A DNA stretch of 64,000 bases from contig OU015566.1 in the NCBI GenBank assembly GCA_907165135.1, forward strand, positions 14,368,157-14,432,156. The letters run 5' to 3'. The translations under genes were made by a program, and so were the position numbers. The notes beneath the pieces were generated by a model, which did no database searches, was not told the DNA's origin, and worked only from the letters and a program-made list of their open reading frames with translations. This document shows positions 1 through 11,809 of the stretch, one piece after another (the stretch's first letter is position 1; the number at the start of each line of letters is the position of its first letter). This stretch comes from Oikopleura dioica (Eukaryota > Chordata > Appendicularia > Copelata > Oikopleuridae).

Positions 1-715
1 TGTGGTTAGGGACACATCTACCCACCTTGCGCTGACTCCACGCGTTCCACCAACCACTAACAGGCCTTTTATCCAAATCGGAAGTGTTATCGCGCAATTA
101 ATTTTAAAAAGATACCTGCAAATCAAGCCCGTTTTTCGATCATCATTTCTGCCGTAACGGCCTTGTTTAATTCAAAAATCACTAGTTTCTGAAAAGTGAT
201 CTGGCCCCGAAGTTTGATGGAAACAAACACGATCACAAGAACGAACTCACCAAATCATTATAAACCAAGGCGAGAAGAGAAACGACGTCATTATCGTGAG
301 TTGGATCCAGCTTTACAATAACACAAATGATCCTCGATTATGGCTGATTCAGTTTCAGTTTCACGAAAATTTCTTTTCTTCAGAAATTTTCCAAAGCAAA
401 AAACTGAGTTACTAAAAGTCAAGGCCGGGATCGTTTTTATGACGTTTTCCGACATCTTCACCCCAACCACTAGAATTCCCTAATAACCTCCCTTTCGAAA
501 CGAAAATGTGCTCAACTGATTCGCATCCGGCCTGTCCAACTCAGCGAGAAAGATCGGCTATGCGCTGCTGCGGGAGCTAATGACGCGCTGGAATGGGTTA
601 AATAGCCGCCCACTAGGAACATTCTTTTTGGAATTAATTTCGTAACGCGCTGCCCAAATAATGGTTTTGGGCGACAATTGTCAATTGACACGTTTTTGCT
701 TCATAAGATCAGTTT

Positions 716-1200
716 TTATTTCATCAAGAAAAACATCATCAAAAAGAAGAAAATGCTGCTCCTGACGAGTTTGGTCGCCTCGGCTCCAGAGCAATAAGTC
801 TAAAAAACACAACATCCTCTATTTTTTGCTCCAAATCGACTTACAATATCGCAAGTAGGGAAAAGGCCGTCCATGTAGTCTTCCGCGTAGTCAGCGAAAC
901 TCTCGTATTCCGAGTAGGTGTCGCAAATCTCGGCAAAATAATCATCATTATCGATGAAATCTTTCAATATTTAGTCAAAAAAACTGTTCAAAAATCTACC
1001 TTGAGCCTCGTCGCATTCCTCCTCAGTTAAAATGTATTGCTTGGGATCTTTTTCTGGAAATTTTGCGGCTGCTTTTTGGCAATTTCTTCAAATCTAAATT
1101 GAAATTGAAAATGAAAAACCTGACTCTTTTTTTTCTTGCGTTTTGACTCGATCTGCGTTCTTCATCTTTTTTGTTCTGACCTGCTTTGAGAACAGTTCGC
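716..1200 (-). pseudogene. Frameshifted tandem paralog, C-terminal hydrophobic tail
   Basis: Minus-strand remnant closely matching the gene at 1978-2461. Exons read 1093-1000, 960-845 and 799-716 (stop 716-718). Aligned blocks include FEEIA, then a Cys-containing stretch, then FID, then a short hydrophobic C-terminus (SSIFFFLMMFFLMK) that could be a membrane anchor or GPI signal. The first of these exons is 94 bases against 95 in the intact paralog, so the frame breaks between FEEIA and the Cys region. This is a real one-base deletion, a sequencing error, or an alternative acceptor. The intron ending at 1094 begins GCAAG (1139-1094), a GC-AG intron at the exact position where the paralog has GT-AG. 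Family not recognised. 5' end not found. Confidence 0.5.
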
Positions 1201-1254
1201 ATTTTATGGAAATGCAATTGATATTTTTCAATAGACTTCCGTTTTTGGAAACAT

Positions 1255-1930
1255 TGTTGGATGATTTCAAAAAAAATTTCGCGGGCCCGGAAATCGTCAA
1301 AAAACTTCTTGTCTAGTTTTGTAGAGCTCGTCGAGAGGAGTCGAATGATGTATCAAACTCCTGATAGTTTTAAGATTTACCGCCAAAAAGTGATAAGAAG
1401 GTGTCTTATCAAAGATTTTCTGACCAGCGCCGTTTTTGTTCTAGAAAAGCTGAGGTCATGCTTGACCCCGGAAAATGATCCTCATGATCTGTTCTATTAC
1501 AGCAAAAATTTCAGCTCATGCATACGTATCCTGCTGTCCTTATCAGCGAAAAATCAAAAAATAGTGCATTTTGTTGTCGCTGCACGTTCCTAATTTCTGG
1601 CCCATTTCCAGTCCCATTCTCCTTGGAAAATGAAATTTAACGATAAACTCGGCTGGGTATGATGACGGGCTGAAATTTTTGCTGTAATAGAACAGGTCAT
1701 GAGGATCATTTTCCGGGGTCAAGCATGACCTCAGCTTTTCTAGAACAAAAACGGCGCTGGTCAGAAAATCTTTGATAAGACACCTTCTTATCACTTTTTT
1801 GGCGGAAAATCTTAAAACTATCAGGAGTTTGATACATCATTCGACTCCTCTCGACGAGCTCTACAAAACTAGACAAGAATTTTTTTGACGATTTCCGGGC
1901 CCGCGAAAATTTTTTTGAAATCATCTTGCC
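1255..1930. repeat. Long inverted repeat, about 260-base arms
   Basis: Bases 1261-1516 reappear as reverse complement at 1926-1669 with a handful of mismatches, around a spacer of about 150 bases. Both arms give the same open frame on opposite strands (for example CLIKDFLTSAVFVLEKL), so the reading frames here are repeat-encoded shadows or an old inverted duplication, not two genes. The structure sits between the two paralogs at 716-1200 and 1978-2461. Confidence 0.85.
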
Positions 1931-1977
1931 TTGGAGAGACACTGTAACTAACAACTTCTGGGAGACAGTTATTGTAT

Positions 1978-2461
1978 TTATTTCATGATGAAAAGAGCCA
2001 TCAAAATGAAGAAAATGCTGCTGACAAGATGATTCGCTGAAGCAGCGTCCGGTGCCCCTGGATATCCTCCTCGGCAGAATTTCTAAAAAATATCCACTCG
2101 TCATTGCTATTCTCTACCAAATTGCAAGTGGGAAACTCAGTGGAAGCCCAGTCTTCCATGTAATCGGCGAAGGCGACCGGGTTTTTCGAGCATTCTCGTT
2201 TTATTTGCCAGTCGTCATCGATGAAGTCTATAAAACGATGACTTTGTAAATTCTCATAACGGAAGAAAACTTACTTTGAAGTTCGCGACATTCTGATGGA
2301 GTCAGATAGGTGTATCTTGACTCGTCTCCGTTGAAATTGTCCAACACATTTTGGGCGATTTCTTCAAACCTAAACCAAGTGATTTAATCTTAAAGATGAT
2401 TGGTTATTCAGAATAACTTATTCTTACGTTTTCTGGTTGTCAACGTTTTTCATTTTCAAAA
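1978..2461 (-). CDS. Small acidic protein with C-terminal membrane/GPI-type tail (5' incomplete)
   Basis: Minus-strand gene with four consecutive exons in frame: 2461-2428, 2369-2275, 2227-2118 and 2082-1978 (stop 1978-1980). Introns are 36-58 bases, GT-AG. The protein reads FEEIAQNVLDNFNG, then an acidic region with spaced Cys (SECREL, RECS, FPTCNL), then KFCRGGYPGAPDAAS, then a hydrophobic end SSIFFILMALFIMK. The Cys pattern and the tail suggest a secreted protein held by a GPI or C-terminal anchor. This is inference, since no family was recognised. The upstream start is unresolved. The open frame at 2603-3091 may or may not belong to it. A broken tandem copy lies at 716-1200. Confidence 0.55.
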
Positions 2462-2602
2462 CTTGAATTTAAAAAATTTTGATTTTTGATCGGTCGGAGT
2501 GAGAATTTATCCTTCAAAAGACAATAGTTTTCCGGTAGAACAGCAGTTTCCCTGGTGCACTGACAGGAAGTACAGTAACTTCCTGGCACTAAAAGATTTT
2601 TA

Positions 2603-3091
2603 TTATTGCGGCTTTCGATAATAATAGCGATTTTCAGCTTGTATTGACTGTATAGTGGCTTCGGAAGCAGCTGCCAGTTCTTTGAACTCTTGTAGGAAAA
2701 GACTTCTTCCTACAGAGGAAAAAAGCTGAGGTCTGATTTTGGTTTTTTTGAGAAGTGCGTTTCTAATTTTCAACGAGCGCGATTTCGGTAATTTCCAACT
2801 TGGGCCGTCATCAAAGCCGCAACCGGCCTTTTCTACCAACTGCGATAAAGAAAACGTTACTCTGGAATCGCTAAGTGTCACGTGAGTGAGCCGAGCAGGT
2901 GTTCGGCCATTGGAGTGCCCGCCACAATCACGTAACTCCAATGACGGATTATCTAGGAAAAAGTGGCTCGCGTAGAAGGACCCCAAAGTGGCACACTGAT
3001 AAGAATTGCCCAGCAAGAATGAAGGGAAAATATACATAAGGAGTTTTGCACACGTTTCTCTTTTTATTTTTGAGACGAAAATTGTTAGCAT
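2603..3091 (-). CDS. Hypothetical protein, 162 aa open frame
   Basis: Single open frame of 162 codons with a start ATG at 3091. Residues about 15-32 (CAKLLMYIFPSFLLGN) are hydrophobic and could be a signal peptide, followed by a Cys-containing region and a basic, then Glu/Ala-rich C-terminus. Amino-acid composition is protein-like and the frame is long for this AT-rich DNA, but no domain was recognised. It lies on the same strand upstream of the gene ending at 1978 and could be its 5' part if an intron joins them. I could not find a phase-compatible junction. Confidence 0.35.
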   Translation of the reverse strand: MLTIFVSKIKRETCAKLLMYIFPSFLLGNSYQCATLGSFYASHFFLDNPSLELRDCGGHSNGRTPARLTHVTLSDSRVTFSLSQLVEKAGCGFDDGPSWKLPKSRSLKIRNALLKKTKIRPQLFSSVGRSLFLQEFKELAAASEATIQSIQAENRYYYRKPQ

Positions 3092-6074
3092 TTTTTCCTA
3101 TAAAATTTCAAGTCCGATCCATTTTTCTGTTTTCCTACTAGGAAAAGGCTTTCAGGTGTTTTTTCGAAATGCAGCTTTTCAATAAAAGGCTTAGATTTTG
3201 ATAAAAATCAACTTGTGTCCTCAAAGCTGTAGGCCACATGTTAAAAACAGCTGTTGATAAATCCCCTGGCATAAATATGAACACAAACCTCAGTTTCACG
3301 AGAATGAAATGAAACCCTAATATCAAGAGTTGTTCGCTTCCAAAGTTTATGCTGAGTATCACTATTCAAGAATCCACTTCTGCCTCAAAACTTCATTATT
3401 TTAAAATGATTCACGATTTCAGTTATATGAGCATTCGATGATAGGAGTATTGCTGTAGATAGCAGCCTGTAATAAACAAACCTTGAGACTTATTATTTAT
3501 AAATTACAATATCTGCTTTTTTGCTGTCAAAAAGCTTGAAAAATTGCTGGAATTTGTATTCGTTGAGCGATTTTAGAAATTGAAATCGTAAATTGTCGCT
3601 TCCGAGAATCCGGGCGTAGCAAATTATTTCGATGCAGGGAATTGTGTGAGCTTTTTCTTCTTTCCAGCGGCAACAATGTACAATGTAATGTTATCGACTT
3701 ATCAAGCTTCCTCGAGAGTTTTTCTAAACGGAACACTTTGTCGCGCCAAGTGCCTCTGACGAAGCTAACAAGTCTCTAGTTTATAAGCAAAGCATAATGA
3801 TCAAGTCATTTTCTGTTCCCGTGAACGTCCAGATTTTTCCGGGGTATAAAACTTGATTGAAACAGCTTCTCAAAGTGCTCTCTTAAAAATCATGTTTACA
3901 AATTGAAATGACGTACGATTGAAGAAATCGTCTAAGGGATGCACAAAATTGATGTAAAATCTGTTAATTTCAGGGTGACGCCCTTAGGAATTCAAAAATG
4001 TACGAACCGCTTGACCGAAATTCATTTATTGAGCATTTTATTGACAGTAGTTGTTCCTCGCTAAAGCGAATTTTCTCAGGTGAGTCATCTTTGATTCAAT
4101 GTTTTTTCTGAGATTTTACGAAGTGAAACCCTTATTTTTATTTACCAAAATGAGCTGTGAACCCTTTTCTCTGCCCCTTTATATCATTTTGGAAGATTTA
4201 AGGGTGTCACCTTGATAAATCCTAGCAGAAATTCGCTTAAAATCTTGCTAAGGATTTCATCCCCTACACATCATCAAAAGGGTATCTCAAAATTCCAAGT
4301 ATGGTGTGTTTTTCGAGGGAATGTCCTTGCGGTTGGAGAATCTAAATGGGAAATTTAACACAGCCACGAGGTGAATTTCTTGAGCCGCAGGTGATTTCTC
4401 CGCAAGATTGAATCACTGCTTAAGGTTTTCTAGGGCATCATCGAAGTAAAGAAACAATTTGCGGCTTCGCTCACTTTCTCGCGAAACATGAAAGAAGGTT
4501 TCATAAATAAACCGTTATTAAAATGATAATACAGCAGTAAATTGTTTCAACTGCAGTGAACTCAATTAGCCAACAGTTAATCATAACCTCTGCAGATTAA
4601 TCGCCAACCTCCGGTTTATTACTGTACAGCTTCGAAAAAGCACTCATTAATTTCCAAAAGTTAAGCGAGTGCAACTAAAGAAAATGATCAATTGTCTGCA
4701 AATTGAGTTCGCCAGAGTTGAAGCAATATACTGTTATTTCCCTGTAGAAATTGAAAAATCCCTCTGAACTCTGTGACTCGTTTTTTTTCTAATTCACTGT
4801 TTTTCACTGTGCAATTTTTTGTTTCGACGAGACTCGGCTAAATCAAATACCGAGGCTTTGGCTTTTAATAAACTCTAAAATCTGATTATCAAACTTTTAC
4901 TTCACTGTGCTTGAAAACTGTTGGAAGGGGTCTAAAATCGATGAGCTTTCAAACTTGTTTAGACGCTTTTCTAAAAGCCGGATCCCCGAGCTCGATTTAT
5001 AAGCGATTTATAAGCAGATCCGCTAGATCCGGTCTTATTCCTTCCCCTCCTTTTTTATCTGCCGAATTGAACCAGTATTTTGAATAAAAAAATCGAAAAT
5101 TTGAAAGATAGCAGAAAAGGGTGGAGAAGAAGAAGCTGTCACGTGAGAATGTGATTGCCACTGTGCTTTTTCGTTCTCATAAAATTAACTGTTGATTGCA
5201 TCATCTTTCTTGCGTTTTTTCAGCGAAACAACGTGCGCCTTGACTAAGCAAAGATCCTGAGTAAAAGGACTTTTCGTAAGCCACTCCTTTAAGATATAAG
5301 CAGCAAGAAAAAATTTTAAGGGCATTAACTTTGCTCTGAAATATTTATTCGAAAATTAGTGTTTTCAAAAGTCTTCCAGTGACTTTCCTTCTTCCAGCAA
5401 AAGGGGTCCTCCTGGAGGACTTTTTAATGATTATATCCGATCTCATCCAGATCTGTTAAAATCTTATTTACTTGAAAAATACTTGTAGTGAGCCTATTTA
5501 GATAAGGCCACGTAGCCTTACTTACAAACAAGGGCACTTTAAACTTGATTATGGATAAAAAGGTAGTGTTGAAAACTTTAAGTGAAACTTGACAAAGAAT
5601 TTCTAAAAATCAACAAGCTGTCTTGATTTTGGAGAAGTTCTGTTGTCTCACTGAGCGGCTGTTTATTGTTTCATTTTCTGCCCTGGACATTCAACATTAT
5701 CTCAAATGTCCTCCCCTGTCCGTGCTCACGTGTGCTTGCATGTTCTACTTGCATGCATAAACACACTAGCTAGGCACGTCACTTAGACTCTCGTTTCAAC
5801 GAAAGTGGTTAAATTTCGAGTAACGGGAAAGAAATTATGCGTTAATGAAAAATAAACGATCATCCAATTTTGTTTATAAAAATTCTAAAATGTTGCATCG
5901 AAATCGAATATCGTAAAAACCGAGAAAAAAGGAGAAAAAGACGAAAAGAGATGGCGCGCGAGAGTAAAATTAAGGATTTCGCCTGAGGACATGTTAAAAT
6001 ACACATTTTTTATATTCAAAGAAATACTTTTTTATTATTTTTTTCTGAGAGAAAAATCAAGGAAGATTAAGAAA
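3092..6074. other. Intergenic, no gene seen
   Basis: About 3 kb of AT-rich sequence without a supportable gene. Short degenerate copies of the AAGGGTGTCA-type motif appear (for example near 4200). Open frames at 3138-3362 and 3527-3736 are short, low-complexity and have no partner exons. Confidence 0.5.
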
Positions 6075-8934
6075 ATGGCCGAGGCAGAATTTGAACTCTC
6101 AGGGACGTGGGTTTTATTGGAAATTAAGGCTCTACGCGGTATATAAATAAAGCCATTAAAAGATCTGCTGGTAGCAATTGGAATTGGCATTTCATCAATA
6201 CTCGGAGCAGTTCTTCATCTTATTCTATTGTTCGCCCTGAGGGTATGTCAAACTTTTTTCAAGCGAGTGTTTTTGATGCGGAAAGGTCTTTTTACAAGAA
6301 TTTCCTTCAAAAAAAAACAGAAGGTTTTGGCAGATTTTTGAACCATTTTTGGTCTTTTTTGACAATGATGAATAAAATATTCTGATGACACCCTTGATTT
6401 TCTGAAAAAACCCTTTTCAACTTTTGATTAAAATATTTTACCGAAAAAGCAGCGAAGAATCAAATTTAAAATTTGATGTAACTTTCTACTGATACTGCGC
6501 GTAATGACCGAGGCCAGGACTTAGGAGATCTATCATCGTAAATTACGCCTCTTTTACGAAACTTATTCAATCAAGCGCGAATGCACGGGCTTTCATTGTA
6601 TCGAAAGACCGAGAAATCTGACGATATTGTCGGCGCGCCAAAACGAGCAATAGCGATTCAGTTAAACCCCAGATTTAAATAAGCCAACATTTCAATATGC
6701 GCACAGCGCAGTGTTTTAACGCCTCAAATAAGTGATGCAAATGAAAACGCATTTTGCACGCAAAAAGAGGCCTTGATGAAATGTCGCAAATGTTAAAAAT
6801 TTAATTTGAAAAGGGGGTTATTTTGAATTAAGGGTGTAGTCATCATAAATCGCGATTTTTCTTTGAATTTAACACCCTTAGTAACACCCTTATTCTCTCA
6901 ACTACAAATTAAGGTAGGTCTTCAACTTTCTTTTTGCAAAAAGAAAATAAGGGGGTCACTATATAAAATGTGAAAAGGGGGTAAATTAAGGGTGTAGTCA
7001 TCATAAATCGGGATTTTCTTCAAATTTATTAAATAACAAAGTGACACCCTTATTCTCTCAGCTTCAAATTAAGGAAGTTCTTCAACTTTCTTTTTGCAAA
7101 AAGAAAATAAGGGTGTCACTATGTAAAATCCTCAGAAAACCCCTTAGTCACGTTTCTATTCTAGCGTAATCCTTGGAATGCTACCACCCTTTTAACATCA
7201 ATAAACTCCGTCGCCCAGCTGCTCTACCTCGTCGCCGCAATGCCTTCACTCTTGGGTCATCGATTTCGTAAAATACCTGACCGCGAGTTTTTCTCCTCCG
7301 AAAAAGTCATGACCCCAAGGTCAGAGATAACGATTTTGATAAGCGGGCACTGGTGGGGAGGAAGGTTTCTTTGCAAATTTATCAATTGCTGGCCGGCTAT
7401 TGCGTCGGGCATTTGTATTTTGACGAATATTATTATGGCGCTAGAATATGGTTCAATATCTTCATTTTCATTGGCCAAAAGTGTCGGATTTTTGGTCATG
7501 TTGATGTCAAAATCAAGCGTCTACCCGACAATTTTGGATTCATTATCCCTCCATCTATATTTAGTAGCACTGTAATGAACCAGAATAAGACAAATATATG
7601 GGCCTCAATTATCCTCTTCAACGAGGCAAATTCTCCGATTCCCAGTTCAGGCGAGGTAAAAAGCAATTTAAAACAAATCATTCCAAACTTGAAGACCGAG
7701 TTTGCTAGATCATGCGCAATATCGTTTTCTTTTAGGCTTAATTTGGACGATTATCGTTTTCATCCCTTCCTTGCTGTCAGGAACGCGGGCCGAAAAGGGA
7801 GATATCGGCTGAATTAATTATTTCGGAGTAAAATGGGGTCAATTTCGATCCGCTTATTCAAGGTCTGCCGCGATTTCTCAAGTCTGAAATACACGAAAGC
7901 TTCTATCCAGGGAAGGAGTCACAATTAGACAGACAGAAATAGGTTATTTTTGATGAGCTAGGTCATTAGCGACAAACGCGGTCAGTTTTATAATTGGCCC
8001 TTTTTAATAATTAACAGAGGTGATTCCGTAAAAGCCCACAATGAAACGAGAATAACCTGTTTTATGGTGAAATCGAAGCATTCCGCAATGCCAATGGTCA
8101 TTTTCGTGCTGTTTTATTTGGTACCAAGTGTGATTCTTCTGCTACTTTCGATGCATTTGAAGAGATTGATGATCAAGGCCAGGTATGAACCGAAATTTTC
8201 TTCCACTTATTGTTTTTTTCCAGCAAGCGGGGTCCTCCAAGATTGAAGTGATGAAAACGAGCGTTTTGATTGAACAAAAGTTTTTTGGTGATGTCGAAAT
8301 GTTCAATCAGAAAGCTTAGTTTCATCTTGATTAAAGAAGAGGACCTTTAGCTTGAAGACTTTTGAATCGCTGGAAGATGTCTATTCAATCATTTTTAGAC
8401 GAGCTCGTAGGAGAATGACTTCAGCCAGTACTTACTCAACTGGGACCGTTTCAAAAGCTGATCTTTTATATCTTGATACAGTATCATATTCATTCAAGTC
8501 AGTACAGCAGATATCTCGCAAAAGCTAACAGATTTTTAGCGACGCAATAATATTCTTTGTCCTCTGGGCGCCATTCAACATCATCGGCTTAGTCTTTCAC
8601 TTCTTACAAAACCACTTGGAGCAGATCGGCTCTGAAATCTTCAGTAAGTCTTTACTATCAGTCATGTACACGGATAGATACCGTATATTATGGAAAAAGA
8701 CCCATTCTTGCGTGCTAAAAGAGCAGATCTGTAGACTTTCAATCAATTTCTTTAGAACTGTCCTGGATCCGCTTGAGTCTAAAGACCCTACTGTACTTGT
8801 CAAACATATGCGTCTTCATCTACTTTTGCATCTGGCCGATGAACTATTTTCTTCGTTTTCCATCGCTTCGAAGAGTTTTTGGTCTCCAAAACCACAGGTT
8901 TGAAAAACTAATAGCTAGGACCTTCCTAACATGA
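6075..8934 (+). CDS. Class A-like (rhodopsin-type) G protein-coupled receptor
   Basis: Seven-transmembrane receptor rebuilt from multiple exons. Exon 1, 6075-6110 (MAEAEFELSGTW). Exon 2, 6153-6242, TM1 (LLVAIGIGISSILGAVLHLI). Exon 3 starts 7165 and carries TM2 and TM3 with the conserved pre-TM3 Trp and Cys (HWWGGRFLCKF). TM4 is near 7736-7775 (LIWTIIVFIPSLLSG). ECL2 to TM5 lies about 7964-8182 with an N-glycosylation motif (NET) and a Cys. Basic ICL3 pieces follow at about 8223-8245 and 8399-8496. TM6 is 8540-8643 (FFVLWAPFNIIGLVF). TM7 and tail are 8756-8934 (stop 8932-8934). The DRY motif is replaced by LEY after TM3, TM6 has LWAP where CWxP is usual, and TM7 reads WPMNY where NPxxY is usual. 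Ligand cannot be told. The junctions between TM3, TM4 and ECL2 are my least certain. Confidence is high for the family, moderate for exact exons. Confidence 0.8.
6811..7127. repeat. Tandem 160-base repeat inside GPCR intron 2
   Basis: Two direct copies, about 6811-6969 and 6972-7127. Each contains an AGGGTGTAGTCATCATAAAT block followed by a palindromic part flanked by ACACCCTTATT and AATAAGGGTGTCAC. It lies in the roughly 920-base second intron of the receptor gene. The terminal motif recurs across the window and marks a short inverted-repeat element family. Confidence 0.75.
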
Positions 8935-9333
8935 CTTTAACTCGATTCATTCAATATACAGTAACAACGTCATTACTGTATCAAGACAACTAAGCAGTGC
9001 TTTAACTCAAATCTTTATCCATCCTTCTCAAGGCCTAGACTGCTTTCTGTCTAGCAGACAAAATCTAATCCATCAAAAAAATCGAATTATTAGAGAAAAA
9101 CTTGGTAAATTACTTAGTTTTGTTTTTACAAGAAAAGTAATTGTAGTTCAAACAAAGCATAAACATTTTTGAACGTGTCCTGACTCGATTAATGTTCAAT
9201 TTTATTTACATAATTGATCAAAACACCTCTTTTCTCCATTTTTGATCATTTCTAAGACCAAAAAAAGAACGATAATAAGTTATTATTAATAACACTTCCT
9301 TCCTCATCCCCGCCAAAGCGGGATTATTTCCGA
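8935..9333. other. Intergenic 3' of GPCR
   Basis: About 400 AT-rich bases with no gene seen. Confidence 0.4.
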
Positions 9334-9651
9334 TTAGATCAGCCATATTTTGTAGAAAAAACTATTTCTATTTCTAACCAACGAGAAAAATGGTATTTCA
9401 AGGCCAAAATACTTCACGAGCGCTAGAAGTTCCAAGACAACGTCGGAGAATTCTTCTGCTCGATTGTGTAAATCTGCGAGATCCGCGCGATCGTCAAGAT
9501 CTTCCAAAGAAAAAGGGTTGAAATCGGACAGCCAATGAACTTTTCCTTCAAAATTAATGATGAAGAGATAGCCTGTCAATTGAGTATTGGTCTGAAAGGC
9601 TAAGTTACTGTATCTTGCTGATAGACAGACATCATCTGACAGAATCCACAT
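9334..9651 (-). CDS. Hypothetical protein, 105 aa open frame
   Basis: Open frame of 105 codons with ATG at 9651. The middle is rich in acidic residues (FSLEDLDDRADLADLHNR) and looks like protein rather than random DNA. No domain or signal peptide was recognised. It may be one exon of a larger gene. No partner exon could be fixed. Confidence 0.3.
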   Translation of the reverse strand: MWILSDDVCLSARYSNLAFQTNTQLTGYLFIINFEGKVHWLSDFNPFSLEDLDDRADLADLHNRAEEFSDVVLELLALVKYFGLEIPFFSLVRNRNSFFYKIWLI

Positions 9652-11809
9652 TCAACCCTTTCGACTAGAAAGCTCCAAGATAAAAAAAGCACTGCCGCCA
9701 ATTGACGTCTAGCGATGATTTTGAAATCATTATCTTTATTTATTCTCTTTTCAATCTGCTTCCGAGCTATTTAACTGACTGTATCGGTATCTGACTGTAG
9801 TCTCGATGACACAAATGCGCTTTTTACTGCCAAATGCTTTTTATCTTCAATAGCTTCTTTTCCGACTCAATAAAGATGGCTTGCTTCAAGCTGATTTATT
9901 TTTTGAATTACAGTAAAATTTCAGCGCTAGAATTTCTGGCATGCGTCTTATTCACCTTTCCCCGAAAAAAGTGAAAATTCGCTGGTGCGGATTGATCCAG
10001 CCCCCAAGTCGTAAGTCGGAATTAATCAAATTCCAAATTCGGCGCTGCGCAAATTTCCAGCGGCAGCCGCTTCTCAACCCTTTTTTTGCAAAATGAATTT
10101 TTATGCGACGAGTCAAGATTACGTGGAGCTACGGCATAACCATTTCAAAAATTAGGGGCCGCAAGTTTTGGCCGAAAATATTAATCATTTTATCAACTTT
10201 TCAAGGAATAAAATGACACATGTCTTGAAGAACCATAAATCGTTTAATTTTATTGAGTGATGATGAAGATATTTGTAGATCACGATAACGAAGTTTTTCT
10301 TTATTAGAAAGAGAAAATAAAAGGTCATGTGTCCTGACTTTAATTTCTAGCGCACAAGATTCATTTTATGAAAAAAAACAGATTCAGGTTTGGAAAATCA
10401 GACTTCAACAACATTGATATTTCATTTCATAAGAAACCATCTTTTTAGATATTCGAAAGTTGGTATTTGTTAATATTTATGAGAAAAAATCAGCTGTTGA
10501 GCACATTGCCTCAAGTGGATACGGTAGTCTGTATCGATACTGCAGCTTTGATTTTTATCCAATCAGCCCTTGAAATTAAACCACCTTGCCTTTGGCTTCT
10601 GAAAGATTAAAAATTGAAGCAAAAAGTTGTGTTTTTGGAACAAAATTCTTGTCTCATGAAAGACGGAAAATGCAATATATTCACATTCTGGTACACAGTT
10701 AAAAAGTACGCTTCTGCGGCTGGGGATGTATTTTATTGGGGATGTAGCGGTCTGTAAGTCTACGTGTATTTTTGGCCCGACCGCCAAGTTAGTGTTCTGC
10801 TGACGATTATCCGGTCGAAGCTCAATTCGCCAGAATTTTCGAATTTTTTTTTTTTGCCCGCCACGTTTGTGGTTTCCAAGAGTCTCTATAATTTGGCCAG
10901 TAATTACTAATTTTGGACGACGAGCCTCTTCCGGAAACGGGAAATCGAAAAACCTCTCTATGAAAATGATATTTCTTAGATCCAAAAATCGCTTATTTCT
11001 ATTTCATCTTATTTTCGCTTCGAAAAAAGAAATTCAAAACGTGTCGAAAATCCGACGAGATTTTTGGCGGCCCGTTTAGCGAAAAGCTTATGCGAAAATC
11101 TAGTTCCATCGAGCCCGAAACTTATTCAACGATTCCGGCGGCAGACGTGTCCCCGAATATTTTTCAAAAATCATTTATGATTTCAAAAACACTGATTTTC
11201 GAGATTTGCATTGCAGATAAGCATGTTTCCCCGTCGCGGCCAGAATAGAAGGAGCTCTGCTTCCGCCTTTCTACATTTTGCATTTGCATTTTCTGGCTTT
11301 GGTGGCAAGATGGTTGCATTTCAAGGGTAGATACGAGCGCTGATTGAAATCAAACAGTGCGCAACAGCTGATGTTTAGCTATAAATAAGCTGAAGCAGAT
11401 TTCTCCCGTAGAAAAAAAACTTGATAAAATAAAAATACTAGAATACGTTGAATTCTTGTTATCCCACATTGAGTGAATTATAAGTTTTGATAAAAGAAAG
11501 TTATCAGTTACTCATAAAATTTTTCCTTTTATAAATTTAAATTAAAAAATTTTGTATTATAAAATGAATCATTTCCCTTTGATTTTTTTGCCATTGTAAC
11601 TTTAAATTACTTTGATAATAAATTTCGTGAAATCATGAATAATCTGACTCATTGATCCGCTGGAATAAAAAACAAGAAACTCGTAAAAAAATCGAACCTC
11701 GAGAAAAAAACAAAATACGCTTTGGCGCTTGAAATATTTTGAAAAAATCGTAAGAGACACGAAAAATTGAGCATTTTCGAAGCTGTGTTTTGAATAATCC
11801 GATGAGGTA
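9652..11809. other. Intergenic, no supportable gene
   Basis: AT-rich. Open frames at 10563-10985 (minus) and 10867-11079 (plus) overlap each other on opposite strands and show neither domain nor splice partners, so neither is called. Confidence 0.4.

Noticed and set aside
1261-1794. Two open frames encoding the same residues on opposite strands
   Set aside because: They are the arms of one inverted repeat. No start context or flanking exons.
10563-10985. 140-codon minus frame
   Set aside because: Contradicted by an equally open frame on the other strand and without recognisable features.
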